A stretch of DNA of 64,000 nt. It comes from Pedobacter nutrimenti (GTDB lineage Bacteria > Bacteroidota > Bacteroidia > Sphingobacteriales > Sphingobacteriaceae). The notes under the pieces are model-generated. The model saw only the letters and a program-made list of their open reading frames with translations, searched no databases and was not told the origin of the DNA. The stretch is taken from the NCBI RefSeq assembly GCF_003208655.1, contig NZ_QKLU01000004.1:248001-312000 (forward strand), in the 5' to 3' direction. Positions 42,330-49,920 of the stretch are shown in pieces. Within the stretch, counting starts at the first letter, position 1, and every line of letters begins with the position of its first letter. The translations under genes were made by a program, and so were the position numbers.

Positions 42330-42533
42330 TCAGTCGGTAAATTGTATGTACTCATCAAAAATTCTTTGGGCTGTTTCTATATCTCTGCTGTCTTCTGAAG
42401 TAATCAGCTCTGCATAAACCAGTATAGGAGGAACAAGTATGGAAGGGTAAACTGCTACTTTAAATATTGGGTGGTCTTTTTCCCAAAAGAATTTCAAAAC
42501 TTCAATCTCTCCTTCCTCCTTTGGTATAAGTTT
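42330..42533 (-). pseudogene. Remnant of a larger gene (C-terminal 67 residues)
   Basis: A minus-strand frame without a start codon, bounded upstream by a stop at 42534-42536, encodes 67 residues that look like true protein, for example IEVLKFFWEKDHPIFKVAVY and later PPILVYAELITSEDSRDIET. The last part is reminiscent of the C-terminus of AbiEi-type antitoxins of type IV toxin-antitoxin modules, but I cannot confirm it. Upstream reading is broken by frameshifts. It is the remains of an accessory gene in the 394-bp gap between the antitoxin and the TonB-domain gene. Confidence 0.5.
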
Positions 42534-42575
42534 TCAAATGCACGAACAATTCGCGATTCGCGAATTTTAAACTGG

Positions 42576-42597
42576 CAAGGGGCTGAAATATTTTTTA
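42576..42597. repeat. 22-bp direct repeat A, copy 2
   Basis: Identical to 41559-41580; located 20 bp after the stop of the TonB-domain gene. Confidence 0.75.
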
Positions 42598-42616
42598 AAA
42601 ATGTTTTGGGGCTGGC

Positions 42617-43363
42617 CTAATCCTCCAGCTTAAAGGTGACATCGATTTGATAAGTCAAAGCAATGGGTCTGCCGTTTGCAACCCCGGGAGAACATCTGGG
42701 ACCTTTTAAAATTGCATTTATAGCGGCTTCATCACAACCATAGCCCAAGCCATTTATAATTTTGGGTCTAACAACATCTCCATTTCGCTCTACAGAAAAT
42801 TCTACGGTCACAGTGCCTTCTATATTATTTTTAATTGCTGCCGGTGGATATACCAGGTTCTGGTTGATCCGCTCGGCATAGCTTTTTATTCCACTGGGAA
42901 ATCCGGCATTAGCTAATATTGAAAAATTACAATTGTAATTATCAATCACAGAAAAACTAACCTCCTTTTTTTTATGGCTCCGTTTGGCCGTAACCTGTGG
43001 CTTGTTTGCCCCTGGTACGGTCAAAGCTCCGGAGGATACTTTAATGGTGATGTACCTGCTCCCTTTATTGATGAAAGTATAATCTACACCCGCATACCTA
43101 AAGCTTAATGTATCTATTGGTTTTAAGCCATTAAACATAAAATTACCTGAACTATCAGTCCCAGCAGTTTCCTTAAAGCCATTGTATTTTTTGTGGGGTG
43201 TTCTGCTCTGTATCACAATCCCGTAAACATTGCTGCCATCAATTGCAATTATTTTTCCCCGGACATTGATCGTGTCCATGCGTATAATTTTGGAGGGTAA
43301 TTTTTGGGCCTGTACATGAAAAGATAATATGAGCAGGACGATCGTTGTAAAAGCTTTTGTCAT
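42617..43363 (-). CDS. Exported protein with carboxypeptidase-like and TonB C-terminal domains
   Basis: A ~248-residue protein starting at ATG 43363 (MTKAFTTIVLLILSFHVQAQ), followed by a signal cleavage site. The frame extends upstream to 43396, but that part lacks a signal. Residues about 30-105 form a carboxypeptidase-regulatory-like beta domain (INVRGKIIAIDGSNVYGIVI). The C-terminal ~85 residues are a TonB-type domain: NLVYPPAAIKNNIEGTVTVE, then FSVERNGDVVRPKIINGLG and a final strand. There is no N-terminal TonB anchor with a proline-rich linker, so it is not a classical energy transducer; it may act in the periplasm with TonB-related systems. Confidence 0.85.
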   Translation of the reverse strand: MTKAFTTIVLLILSFHVQAQKLPSKIIRMDTINVRGKIIAIDGSNVYGIVIQSRTPHKKYNGFKETAGTDSSGNFMFNGLKPIDTLSFRYAGVDYTFINKGSRYITIKVSSGALTVPGANKPQVTAKRSHKKKEVSFSVIDNYNCNFSILANAGFPSGIKSYAERINQNLVYPPAAIKNNIEGTVTVEFSVERNGDVVRPKIINGLGYGCDEAAINAILKGPRCSPGVANGRPIALTYQIDVTFKLED

Positions 43364-43447
43364 AATTACCTGATGCCTAAAAACAGATAAATCCATAATG
43401 ATTTATGTTTTTTCTAAGTGCTGTTGAAACTAAGCAGGAGTGTTACT

Positions 43448-43511
43448 TGTTTAAAATTAAAAAGCCCCAATTAAGGGGCTTTAAATGAGACTACTCAGAA
43501 TTTTATCCTGT
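43448..43511. repeat. 64-bp direct repeat B, copy 2, with terminator hairpin
   Basis: Exact copy of 41623-41686. Its hairpin (43461-43482) could end minus-strand transcription from the PIN-toxin gene region. Both copies are preceded by a common AGCAGGAGT sequence, so homology extends beyond the exact match with mismatches. Confidence 0.85.
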
Positions 43512-43801
43512 CCTTTTCAAGACCACTTAGACATATATCCTGTCTCTAATGTTTATAAGACACCTAATCAAGTACTCAATCACATATCTATGATAACTTT
43601 TATGATATAAATTATTACTTAGACAGGATGTAAAACAGACCCTTTATGGAGCTAACTTGGACATAAAAACAGATTACCTTATAAATTTAAGCTGTTAAAG
43701 GTTTTTTACGTGCGGAGCAATAACACAGCTTTCTTTCTGCTGTCAGAAAATCCTATAGATGAAGTTTTGAGCAGGAGATAGATTGCTTTAAATCAATAAC
43801 A
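43512..43801. other. Gene-free stretch with a possible insertion-sequence relic
   Basis: No gene is visible. The right end of repeat B (CAGAATTTTATCCTGTCC) and a sequence at 43612-43645 read on the minus strand (CTGTTTTACATCCTGTCT) resemble each other as imperfect inverted ends about 160 bp apart. They could be the terminal repeats of a small non-coding element or an internally deleted insertion sequence. The evidence is weak. Confidence 0.3.
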
Positions 43802-44179
43802 TCAGTCTCTTGAACGAATAGGATTAACACATTTCAGCCCTGCGACTCGCTCAAAATCATTGAGGTTTCGGGTATAAATTTCTAAATCGTGAATACTCGC
43901 TGTAGCAGCGATCAAACTATCTCCTAATTTCAGATTGTAATTTTTACGGATTTCTATAGCACGATCAAAAACTTCTCCATCTGGAATAATAACTGATGCG
44001 TATTTAAAAACATCCCTAAAATATTTCTCCTCTTCCTTTTTTAATTTATGATATCCTAGAACTTCCACTCTCGATATTTCAGAAAGCCAACAGGCCCCAT
44101 CAATAATAAATTCCCTCAGGTACTCATATTCATTTGAATACGAATAAATGATAATATTACTATCTAAAAGAAAGGCCAT
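43802..44179 (-). CDS. vapC: PIN-domain toxin (VapC-like)
   Basis: A 125-residue PIN-domain ribonuclease. The acidic residues that bind metal are Asp6 in LLDSN, Glu39 in SRVEVLGY, and Asp87 in KLGDSLIAATA, with Asn105/Asp108 in the final segment (TRNLNDFE). VapC toxins cut tRNA or rRNA. The antitoxin gene ends 2 bp upstream, giving the standard vapBC order. The stop is followed by a gene-free stretch that leads to repeat B. Confidence 0.9.
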   Translation of the reverse strand: MAFLLDSNIIIYSYSNEYEYLREFIIDGACWLSEISRVEVLGYHKLKKEEEKYFRDVFKYASVIIPDGEVFDRAIEIRKNYNLKLGDSLIAATASIHDLEIYTRNLNDFERVAGLKCVNPIRSRD

Positions 44180-44181
44180 TT

Positions 44182-44412
44182 TTATGAAAAAGGTAATTCA
44201 CGATCCGAACGTTGGTTTTGCTCCCATTTCTTAGCATCACCAAAAGAAGAAGGTTCTTTGGCCTTAAAATTAAGAATACGGTTTTTCAACGTATTTTTGG
44301 TAGTTTCATTTAAATCAACATTTTTCTTCTCAATCACCACGTTTAACTTCTTAGCTAAAGCAATAATCTTCGCAAGACTATCTTCATTATCAGATTTTAA
44401 GATGAGTTCCAT
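44182..44412 (-). CDS. Antitoxin partner of the PIN toxin
   Basis: A 76-residue protein starting MELILKSDNEDSLAKIIALA with a helical N-terminal part that may dimerise, and a Lys/Asn-rich, disordered C-terminus (FKAKEPSSFGDAKKWEQNQR) that could wrap the toxin. It lies directly upstream of the PIN gene with a 2-bp gap, which makes it the antitoxin. The family is not the classical AbrB-type VapB. Confidence 0.78.
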   Translation of the reverse strand: MELILKSDNEDSLAKIIALAKKLNVVIEKKNVDLNETTKNTLKNRILNFKAKEPSSFGDAKKWEQNQRSDRELPFS

Positions 44413-44751
44413 AATACTTCGCTATTGTTATATACAAATTTACTAAAAATAAATTATGTTGGGTAGCCTGCACTCTCTTTCTCTGGCTCAATTATAATAT
44501 TCAAAAGCATACTATCGTAAGCTTTTTAAATCTCTTCGAGATTCACCTGAAGGCCAAAGATTTTAAAATAGCTTAATACCTCTAGTATAGGAGAACCAAT
44601 TAGAGATAAAAAATTAACAAATAATAAAATCTTCGCAAAATTTATTATATTTTTAAATCGCACTGTATAAAAAAATATGGTATGCTAGACGGTGGTAGGC
44701 AACTGTATTTAGAGGATATATCGTTACCCAAATTATAAAAAAATATCTACC
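44413..44751. other. Gene-free AT-rich stretch
   Basis: No intact gene. On the minus strand, around 44490-44600, a short open piece reads SPILEVLSYFKIFGLQVNLE, like the end of an HTH-type antitoxin, and is then interrupted by a stop. It is probably a decayed toxin-antitoxin component. Confidence 0.35.
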
Positions 44752-45043
44752 ATGAGCATAAAGAAGATTTTAACTAAACTAGCACCTGAAGAGATTGCTG
44801 ATGCTTATGTATTACCTACCTCTCTGAGCAAGGAAGAACAAAAATTAGCAAACCAGGAACTTGCCCTTGCACGTGCAAAACGTCGAAGTGAATTACCTGA
44901 AGCTCAAAGACTTTATAATAGCCTTATGCTATTAAAAGATCGACTGGAAATTAATAGAAAAAGAATACCAAATCAGTCATGATTTAGATTTACGAAAAAG
45001 GAAAGCTCAACATGTTTCAAAAAAATTGGAACTTGCCTTTTAG
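44752..45043 (+). pseudogene. Antitoxin-like gene with internal deletion and frameshift
   Basis: The frame from ATG 44752 gives 76 residues (stop at 44980-44982) beginning MSIKKILTKLAPEEIADAYV. This matches the N-terminus of a Bacteroidota family of XRE-type regulator/antitoxin proteins that I recall as about 200 residues long. Here the helix-turn-helix region is absent. Immediately after residue 70, another frame (44963-45043) encodes EYQISHDLDLRKRKAQHVSK and ends LELAF, resembling the C-terminal tail of the same family. I infer an internal deletion that removed the HTH core. No toxin gene lies beside it. Confidence 0.5.
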
Positions 45044-45063
45044 CTTTTGATCCGATGATCATT

Positions 45064-45582
45064 TTAAAGCCTCTTCCGCATTAAAAAATCCATTTGCTCG
45101 TCTTCGCCTACTTTAAAAACATGCTTATCAAAAGCCCTAAACCCGTTGTTGAAATAGAACTTTATGGCCCTGGAATTTTGTTCCCATACCCCTAACCAAA
45201 TGGAAGTTTTATGTAAGCCAAGGGCCACCTCCAGGGCTTTTTCGTACAACAGCTGGCCTACTTTTTTACCCTGATAGGCACTTAAAACATAAATCCGCTC
45301 AATTTCCAGGCTGTCCTTTTCCTGTAAATCTGTTTGGGCCTGTTCTGTATTGACTTTCAGGTAGCCAACAGGCTTTTGCCCATCCCACACAACATAAAAT
45401 ATAGAACCAGGGTGACCAAGCTCTGCAGCTATTTTCTCTGCGCTGAAATTTTCATCCAGGTATTTTTTCATATCGGCCTCGGTATTGTCCTTAGCAAAAC
45501 TTTCAAAAAATGTCTCCCGGCCAATTGCCCTTACGGTTTCTACATCTGCTGTACCGGCTTTACTGATTTTAATCTGTTCCAT
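45064..45582 (-). CDS. paiA: PaiA-like GNAT acetyltransferase
   Basis: A 172-residue GNAT enzyme closely similar in pattern and length to Bacillus subtilis PaiA, a spermidine/spermine N-acetyltransferase: a long opening helix region (ETFFESFAKDNTEADMKKYL), then GYLKVNTEQAQTD, SLEIERIYVLSAYQGKKVGQ and the block SIWLGVWEQNSRAIKFYFNN. The ERIY and WLGVWE segments are the family signature. It lies 14 bp downstream of a paiB-like gene on the same strand, as in the B. subtilis pai operon. It probably acetylates polyamines or similar amines in the cytoplasm. Confidence 0.85.
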   Translation of the reverse strand: MEQIKISKAGTADVETVRAIGRETFFESFAKDNTEADMKKYLDENFSAEKIAAELGHPGSIFYVVWDGQKPVGYLKVNTEQAQTDLQEKDSLEIERIYVLSAYQGKKVGQLLYEKALEVALGLHKTSIWLGVWEQNSRAIKFYFNNGFRAFDKHVFKVGEDEQMDFLMRKRL

Positions 45583-45596
45583 ATTGCTGTATAAAC

Positions 45597-46202
45597 TTAT
45601 ATATTTTTAATGTGGGCTGCCAGGTCTTTTTCAAGGGCATCGCTGCTTTTTTCCAAATGCTCCACAATCCGTTCCCGTTCGGCCTGGTTTTTATTTTGGC
45701 TTAGCTTCTTTTGACCTTGCAAATCATTTACTTCGAGCTCAAAGGCCACAATACCTTTAAGCATCCCATCGCGAAACTTATCGCTCAGGCTGTTCCACTG
45801 CTCCAGGTAAGCCGGCTCATAAAAGCCAATCATCTGTTCCAGCATTTTAACTTTATCTTCCTGCCCTTCAATAATGGTGGCTTTTCCGTAGGCATGTACC
45901 GCAATATAATCCCAGGTAGGAACACTTTCGCGCTTATCGTAATGCGAAGGCGAAATATAGGCATGCGGCTCTGTAAATATAACCAACGAGGTGTTTTCTG
46001 TGATATAGCGGGCCTGCTCATTGGCCGCAGCAAAATGCGAAGTCAGCAGCAGTTTACCCGAACGTTCGCTGATAAAAAAGGGCAGCTGCGTGGCTATAGG
46101 AAGCGTATCTTTTACCGTAACCATACTTGCAAAGCTATACTGCTTCATAAAAGCAATCATTTCGGCATGGTCCTTAAACTTAAATGAATTAGGCGTATAC
46201 AT
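45597..46202 (-). CDS. paiB: PaiB-like FMN-binding protein
   Basis: A 201-residue split-barrel flavin-binding protein of the PaiB family (often annotated FMN-binding negative transcriptional regulator). It begins MYTPNSFKFKDHAEMIAFMK and contains the characteristic segment HAYISPSHYDKRESVPTWDY (about 95-114), followed by IAVHAYGKATII. It is cytoplasmic and the first gene of a two-gene operon with the PaiA-like acetyltransferase. The operon is divergent from a MocR-family regulator (46268) with a palindromic operator candidate between them. Confidence 0.92.
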   Translation of the reverse strand: MYTPNSFKFKDHAEMIAFMKQYSFASMVTVKDTLPIATQLPFFISERSGKLLLTSHFAAANEQARYITENTSLVIFTEPHAYISPSHYDKRESVPTWDYIAVHAYGKATIIEGQEDKVKMLEQMIGFYEPAYLEQWNSLSDKFRDGMLKGIVAFELEVNDLQGQKKLSQNKNQAERERIVEHLEKSSDALEKDLAAHIKNI

Positions 46203-46232
46203 TTCTATGTGTTTTAGCTCAAAATTACCCTT

Positions 46233-46260
46233 AAATTGGATTATATTTATAGACCAATTT
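46233..46260. promoter_or_regulatory. Candidate operator between paiB and the MocR gene
   Basis: AAATTGG at 46233-46239 and its reverse complement CCAATTT at 46254-46260, 14 bp apart, lie within the 65-bp divergent intergenic region. MocR/GntR regulators typically bind paired half-sites next to their own gene, so this is a plausible binding site controlling both directions. Confidence 0.5.
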
Positions 46261-46267
46261 TAATATA

Positions 46268-47746
46268 ATGAGTAATCCAATTGCACTGCCTTTATTTGAA
46301 ACCATTTCTTTTAACCCGGAATCTGGCAGGGCGGTTTACCTGCAACTTTCGGATGCGGTTTTGTTGTTGATTAAAAACGGCAAACTGCGTTCGGGGCAAA
46401 AGTTACCTGCCTCCAGGGACCTTGCCCGGTTACTGGGCATCAACAGGCTTACTGTGGTAAAAGCTTATGAAGAACTGCAAATGCAGGGCTGGCTGGAAAG
46501 TGCTGTGGGCAGCGGCACTTTTATTTCTTCACATGTTGTTGACCACCAGCCAACCACACTCGGTGGCAGCCTGGTGCCCTCTTCCTTAAAAAAGGCAGGT
46601 TTTGTCCTGCAGCCTTTGGATTATCTGGAAAATGTTTCGGAACCTGCCATTGCCGGGCTTCACCTGGACGATGGTTATCCCGACCCAAGGCTTGCACCTT
46701 TAAAGGAGTTTTACAGGGCTTATCGTTCGCAGCTGAACAGAAGCGGATTGTATGACAAATTTGGCAGTTACAGCAATCCTGCGGGGCCCGGCCATTACCG
46801 GGAAGCACTATCCCTTTACCTGAACGCCAGCCGTGGTTTAAAAACAACGGCCAACAATATTCTTTCTGTACGGGGCACCCTTATGGGCATTAACCTGGTG
46901 TGTAGTGCCCTCATTAAACCCGGGGATGTGATCGTTTCGGGTGTTCCGGGCTGGAGAAGGGTGGAACATAATTTTATACATGCCGGGGCCCGGCCGATCG
47001 GAATACCGGTCGATGAGCATGGCCTGGTGGTAGAGGAACTGCGCAAAATATGTCTTAAAGAAAAGGTAAAAATGGTGTATGTGACCCCTCACCATCATTA
47101 TCCGACTACGGTGTCTTTAAGAATTGACCGCAGGTTGGAACTATTAAGGCTGGCCAATACCTACGGTTTTATCATTTTAGAAGACGATTACGACTTTGAT
47201 TTCCATTACAGGCACCGCCCACTGCTGCCCCTTGCAAGTGCCGACGAAAACGGAATGGTGATTTACTGCGGTTCCTTTGGCAAAAGTTTTTCGCCTGCTT
47301 TTCGCATGGGCTACCTGGTGGCTGCCGAAAATGTCATTGAACATTTATCGAAGGTCCGCGTTATTTTAGACCGGCAGGGCGATCACATTCAGGACAATGC
47401 CATGGCCGATCTGTTAAACGATGGTACCGTACAGCGTTATCTCCGGAAAACACTGGCGGTATACCAGCAGCGCCGCGATTTTTTTTGTGACCTGCTGGGT
47501 ACAGCGCTACAAGATGTGGTGCGCTTTACTCCTCCTGAAGGTGGCATGACGGTTTGGACCCAATTTCCCGATACCGTTGATTTACAGAAACTGATCAAAC
47601 AGGCTTATGCCAAAGGTTTATCCATTTCGGATGGAAAAGCCCACCAATACCCTGGCTTTAATGTAAAGGGGCTTCGGTTGGGTTTTGCTTCCTCCACAAC
47701 AGAAGAGCTGGCCAAGAGTGTGGAAATTTTAAAGCGTTTATTGTGA
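46268..47746 (+). CDS. MocR/PdxR-family regulator (GntR HTH plus aminotransferase domain)
   Basis: A 492-residue fusion regulator. Residues about 15-80 form the GntR winged helix-turn-helix (LRSGQKLPASRDLARLLGIN, then LTVVKAYEELQMQGWLES). Residues about 120-490 form a type I aminotransferase fold with the PLP-binding Lys339 in YCGSFGKSFSPAFRMGYL and ILEDDYDFDFHY (Asp that holds PLP). Such proteins bind PLP and control vitamin B6 or amine genes. It is divergent from paiB/paiA and followed 29 bp later by a phosphotransferase gene that may be in the same transcript. Confidence 0.93.
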   Translation: MSNPIALPLFETISFNPESGRAVYLQLSDAVLLLIKNGKLRSGQKLPASRDLARLLGINRLTVVKAYEELQMQGWLESAVGSGTFISSHVVDHQPTTLGGSLVPSSLKKAGFVLQPLDYLENVSEPAIAGLHLDDGYPDPRLAPLKEFYRAYRSQLNRSGLYDKFGSYSNPAGPGHYREALSLYLNASRGLKTTANNILSVRGTLMGINLVCSALIKPGDVIVSGVPGWRRVEHNFIHAGARPIGIPVDEHGLVVEELRKICLKEKVKMVYVTPHHHYPTTVSLRIDRRLELLRLANTYGFIILEDDYDFDFHYRHRPLLPLASADENGMVIYCGSFGKSFSPAFRMGYLVAAENVIEHLSKVRVILDRQGDHIQDNAMADLLNDGTVQRYLRKTLAVYQQRRDFFCDLLGTALQDVVRFTPPEGGMTVWTQFPDTVDLQKLIKQAYAKGLSISDGKAHQYPGFNVKGLRLGFASSTTEELAKSVEILKRLL

Positions 47747-47775
47747 GCGGCTTTTGGATGTAATATCTTTACACT

Positions 47776-48795
47776 ATGAAACCTGCTTTCCCATCTGTTT
47801 ATTCTACGCTTTGTCCTGTTGCTTTATCTGACCTGATTACTGAAAAATATACAACCGGAAAGACCACTTGCAAATTTTTGGTGCGGGGCGTGGGCGATAC
47901 TTATCTGGTTGAATCGTCAACTGACCGTTTTATTTTAAGGGTATACCGTACCAGCCACCGCAGCCATGCACAGATCAGCGCGGAAATCGAATTGCTGCTG
48001 GCTTTAAAAAATGCAGGCGTATCGGTCTCTTATCCTATTGCGGATGTTTTGGGTAACATCATTCAAAAAATTGATGCAGCCGAAGGCGAAAGGTATGCTG
48101 TGCTGTTCAGCTATGCACCAGGGCAGGTGGTAAAAGCTTTAAGTGATGCACAGCTGGGGGCATTTGGCCAGGAAATTGCCAAATTTCATGTGGTTTCATC
48201 GACACTTCAACTGGGTGATGCCCGCTGGAATTTTGATCTGGAATCGACCCTTTTTGCCCCGCTGGAAAAGTTAAAACCTGCATTTTCAGAAGATCCGGAA
48301 AGCTACACCTGGCTGCAGGGCATTGTACAACAGGCAACAAAAAAATTATCGCAACCAGAAACCCTCAATTTTGCCAAAGGTTATTGCCATTTTGATTTTC
48401 TGCCCAAAAACGTGCACTTTGAGCAGGATACAGTGACCCTTTTTGACTTCGATTTTATGGGTTATGGCTGGCTGGTCAATGACATCATGTCCTTTTGGCA
48501 ACACCTGATGCTGGAGGTATTTACCGCGCGCATGACCCAGCAGACTGCTGATGAAGCTTACCAAACTTTTTTAAAGGGTTACCGGGAATACCGTTCCCTC
48601 GGTGAGCAGGAACTGGACATGGTCCCTTACCTTAGTCTGGGGTTCTGGCTTTTTTATATGGGCTTTCACACCACCCACGACCAGTTTTATGCCTTTAGCC
48701 AGCCGGCACAGCTAAAAGCTTACACCGGCATTTTAAAACATATTGTGGCCAGTTATTGGGAAAAAGAGGAAAATTTGCTTGTAAAAGACAACTAA
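47776..48795 (+). CDS. APH-family phosphotransferase
   Basis: A 339-residue small-molecule kinase of the aminoglycoside phosphotransferase / homoserine-kinase-like family. The N-lobe has the glycine/ATP region (KFLVRGVGDTYLVESSTDRF) and the linker RYAVLFSYAPGQ; the catalytic loop is YCHFDFLPKNVHF, with the acid Asp and Asn, and the metal motif is LFDFDFMGYGWLVNDI. The substrate could be an amino alcohol, a sugar or homoserine. It starts 29 bp after the MocR gene on the same strand, so it may be in its regulon. It is cytoplasmic. Confidence 0.88.
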   Translation: MKPAFPSVYSTLCPVALSDLITEKYTTGKTTCKFLVRGVGDTYLVESSTDRFILRVYRTSHRSHAQISAEIELLLALKNAGVSVSYPIADVLGNIIQKIDAAEGERYAVLFSYAPGQVVKALSDAQLGAFGQEIAKFHVVSSTLQLGDARWNFDLESTLFAPLEKLKPAFSEDPESYTWLQGIVQQATKKLSQPETLNFAKGYCHFDFLPKNVHFEQDTVTLFDFDFMGYGWLVNDIMSFWQHLMLEVFTARMTQQTADEAYQTFLKGYREYRSLGEQELDMVPYLSLGFWLFYMGFHTTHDQFYAFSQPAQLKAYTGILKHIVASYWEKEENLLVKDN

Positions 48796-48876
48796 TAGTC
48801 ATACCAAAGAAATATTTTTTATTTATTCTTTTACATTTTTCTTTTATCGTAGCTTTAGCCTTATAATTTTAAAGCC

Positions 48877-49659
48877 ATGACACATCAGGAAATACTCAAA
48901 AAAGTGGAATGGAAAGACTTGAGAAGCCTCTCCATCAGGGAAGTATTCATTGAAAACAATTTAACCATTCCCTGGTTTTTAATTTCCATTACGCTCGCTT
49001 ACTTTGGTTATTACATTTTTGCCCTCCCCTTTTCGGCATTTTTTTTCCTGACGGGTTTGCGACAGGTGCAGAATGGTTTTCATAATTCATTGGGTACCAA
49101 TAAATTTTTAACCTGGTTATCGCTATACATCAATAGTGTGCTGATGCTTGTTTCTATTCATGCGGTTAAATTTAACCACATCCGCCACCATAAATATTGT
49201 TTAACAGACCAGGATTATGAGGGTAAATCTGCTGGCATGTCCTGGTATGGCGCCATTTTATACGGACCTGTGCACATGTTTCTGATCCATAAAATAACCC
49301 TGCAGCTCGGCAATAAAAATTACCGGCGCAATGTGGTCACAGAGCTCTTGTCTATTGTTGCTTTTGCAGGCATCAGCTTGTACTTTAACATCCATTTTTT
49401 ACTGTACCACATTATTGTAATGCTTATTGGTGAATTTTTAATGGCTTTTTTTGCTGTATGGACAGTTCACCACGATACGCATGACAGCCCGGAATATGCC
49501 CGCACCCAAAGAAATGGCTGGAAAAATAAAATCACCTTTAGCATGTTCTATCATTTGGAACACCATATGTTTCCGGCTGTGCCCACCATTAAACTGCCGG
49601 AACTGGCCCGCAGAATAGATGAGGCCATACCCGAACTGGAAAAGAAAAGTACTTTTTAA
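48877..49659 (+). CDS. Membrane fatty-acid desaturase
   Basis: A 260-residue integral membrane di-iron desaturase/hydroxylase. Histidine boxes are visible as HAVKFNHIRHHKY (second box, about 97-109), HHDTHD (about 200-205) and HLEHHMFP near 227-234, with hydrophobic helices in between (about 32-50, 70-90, 160-190). It inserts a double bond or hydroxyl group into a lipid chain at the inner membrane using oxygen. It stands alone; a bidirectional terminator follows at 49750-49782. Confidence 0.9.
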   Translation: MTHQEILKKVEWKDLRSLSIREVFIENNLTIPWFLISITLAYFGYYIFALPFSAFFFLTGLRQVQNGFHNSLGTNKFLTWLSLYINSVLMLVSIHAVKFNHIRHHKYCLTDQDYEGKSAGMSWYGAILYGPVHMFLIHKITLQLGNKNYRRNVVTELLSIVAFAGISLYFNIHFLLYHIIVMLIGEFLMAFFAVWTVHHDTHDSPEYARTQRNGWKNKITFSMFYHLEHHMFPAVPTIKLPELARRIDEAIPELEKKSTF

Positions 49660-49749
49660 AATTTTTATTTGCTGTATGCAACATTCGGGAAATCCCTTTG
49701 TCTCTTATATGGGTTAATACCTCTAAACAATAGTTGAATACTGTAGCAA

Positions 49750-49782
49750 AAAACAGCCCTGGTGGATGCCAGGGCTGTTTTT
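49750..49782. terminator. Bidirectional rho-independent terminator
   Basis: AAAACAGCCCTGG and CCAGGGCTGTTTT form a perfect 13-bp stem with a 6-base loop, with a T-run on the plus strand and an A-run before the hairpin, so it can stop both the desaturase transcript and the convergent gene. Confidence 0.88.
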
Positions 49783-49864
49783 ATTTCTGCCATGCAACAT
49801 TTAAATATTCCTGTTGTCTTTTAATCAGGTTACCAATAACCGTTGAAAGGGAGGGGGAATAAGG

Positions 49865-49893
49865 AACAGCCCCGGAGCAACCCGGGGGCTGTT
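49865..49893 (+). terminator. Hairpin terminator candidate
   Basis: AACAGCCCC and GGGGCTGTT pair in a perfect 9-bp stem with an 11-base loop, followed by a T-rich tract. A second hairpin in the same 261-bp gap, oriented for plus-strand transcripts. Confidence 0.65.
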
Positions 49894-49920
49894 TATTTAT
49901 TTTTTGAACTTAAATTATAA

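Noticed and set aside
42617..43363. Classical TonB energy transducer
   Set aside because: It has a cleavable signal and a carboxypeptidase-like domain instead of an N-terminal membrane anchor with a proline-rich linker, so only the C-terminal domain is TonB-like.
45711..46187. Plus-strand frame opposite paiB
   Set aside because: The PaiB protein on the minus strand carries the family signature; the plus frame is a shadow.
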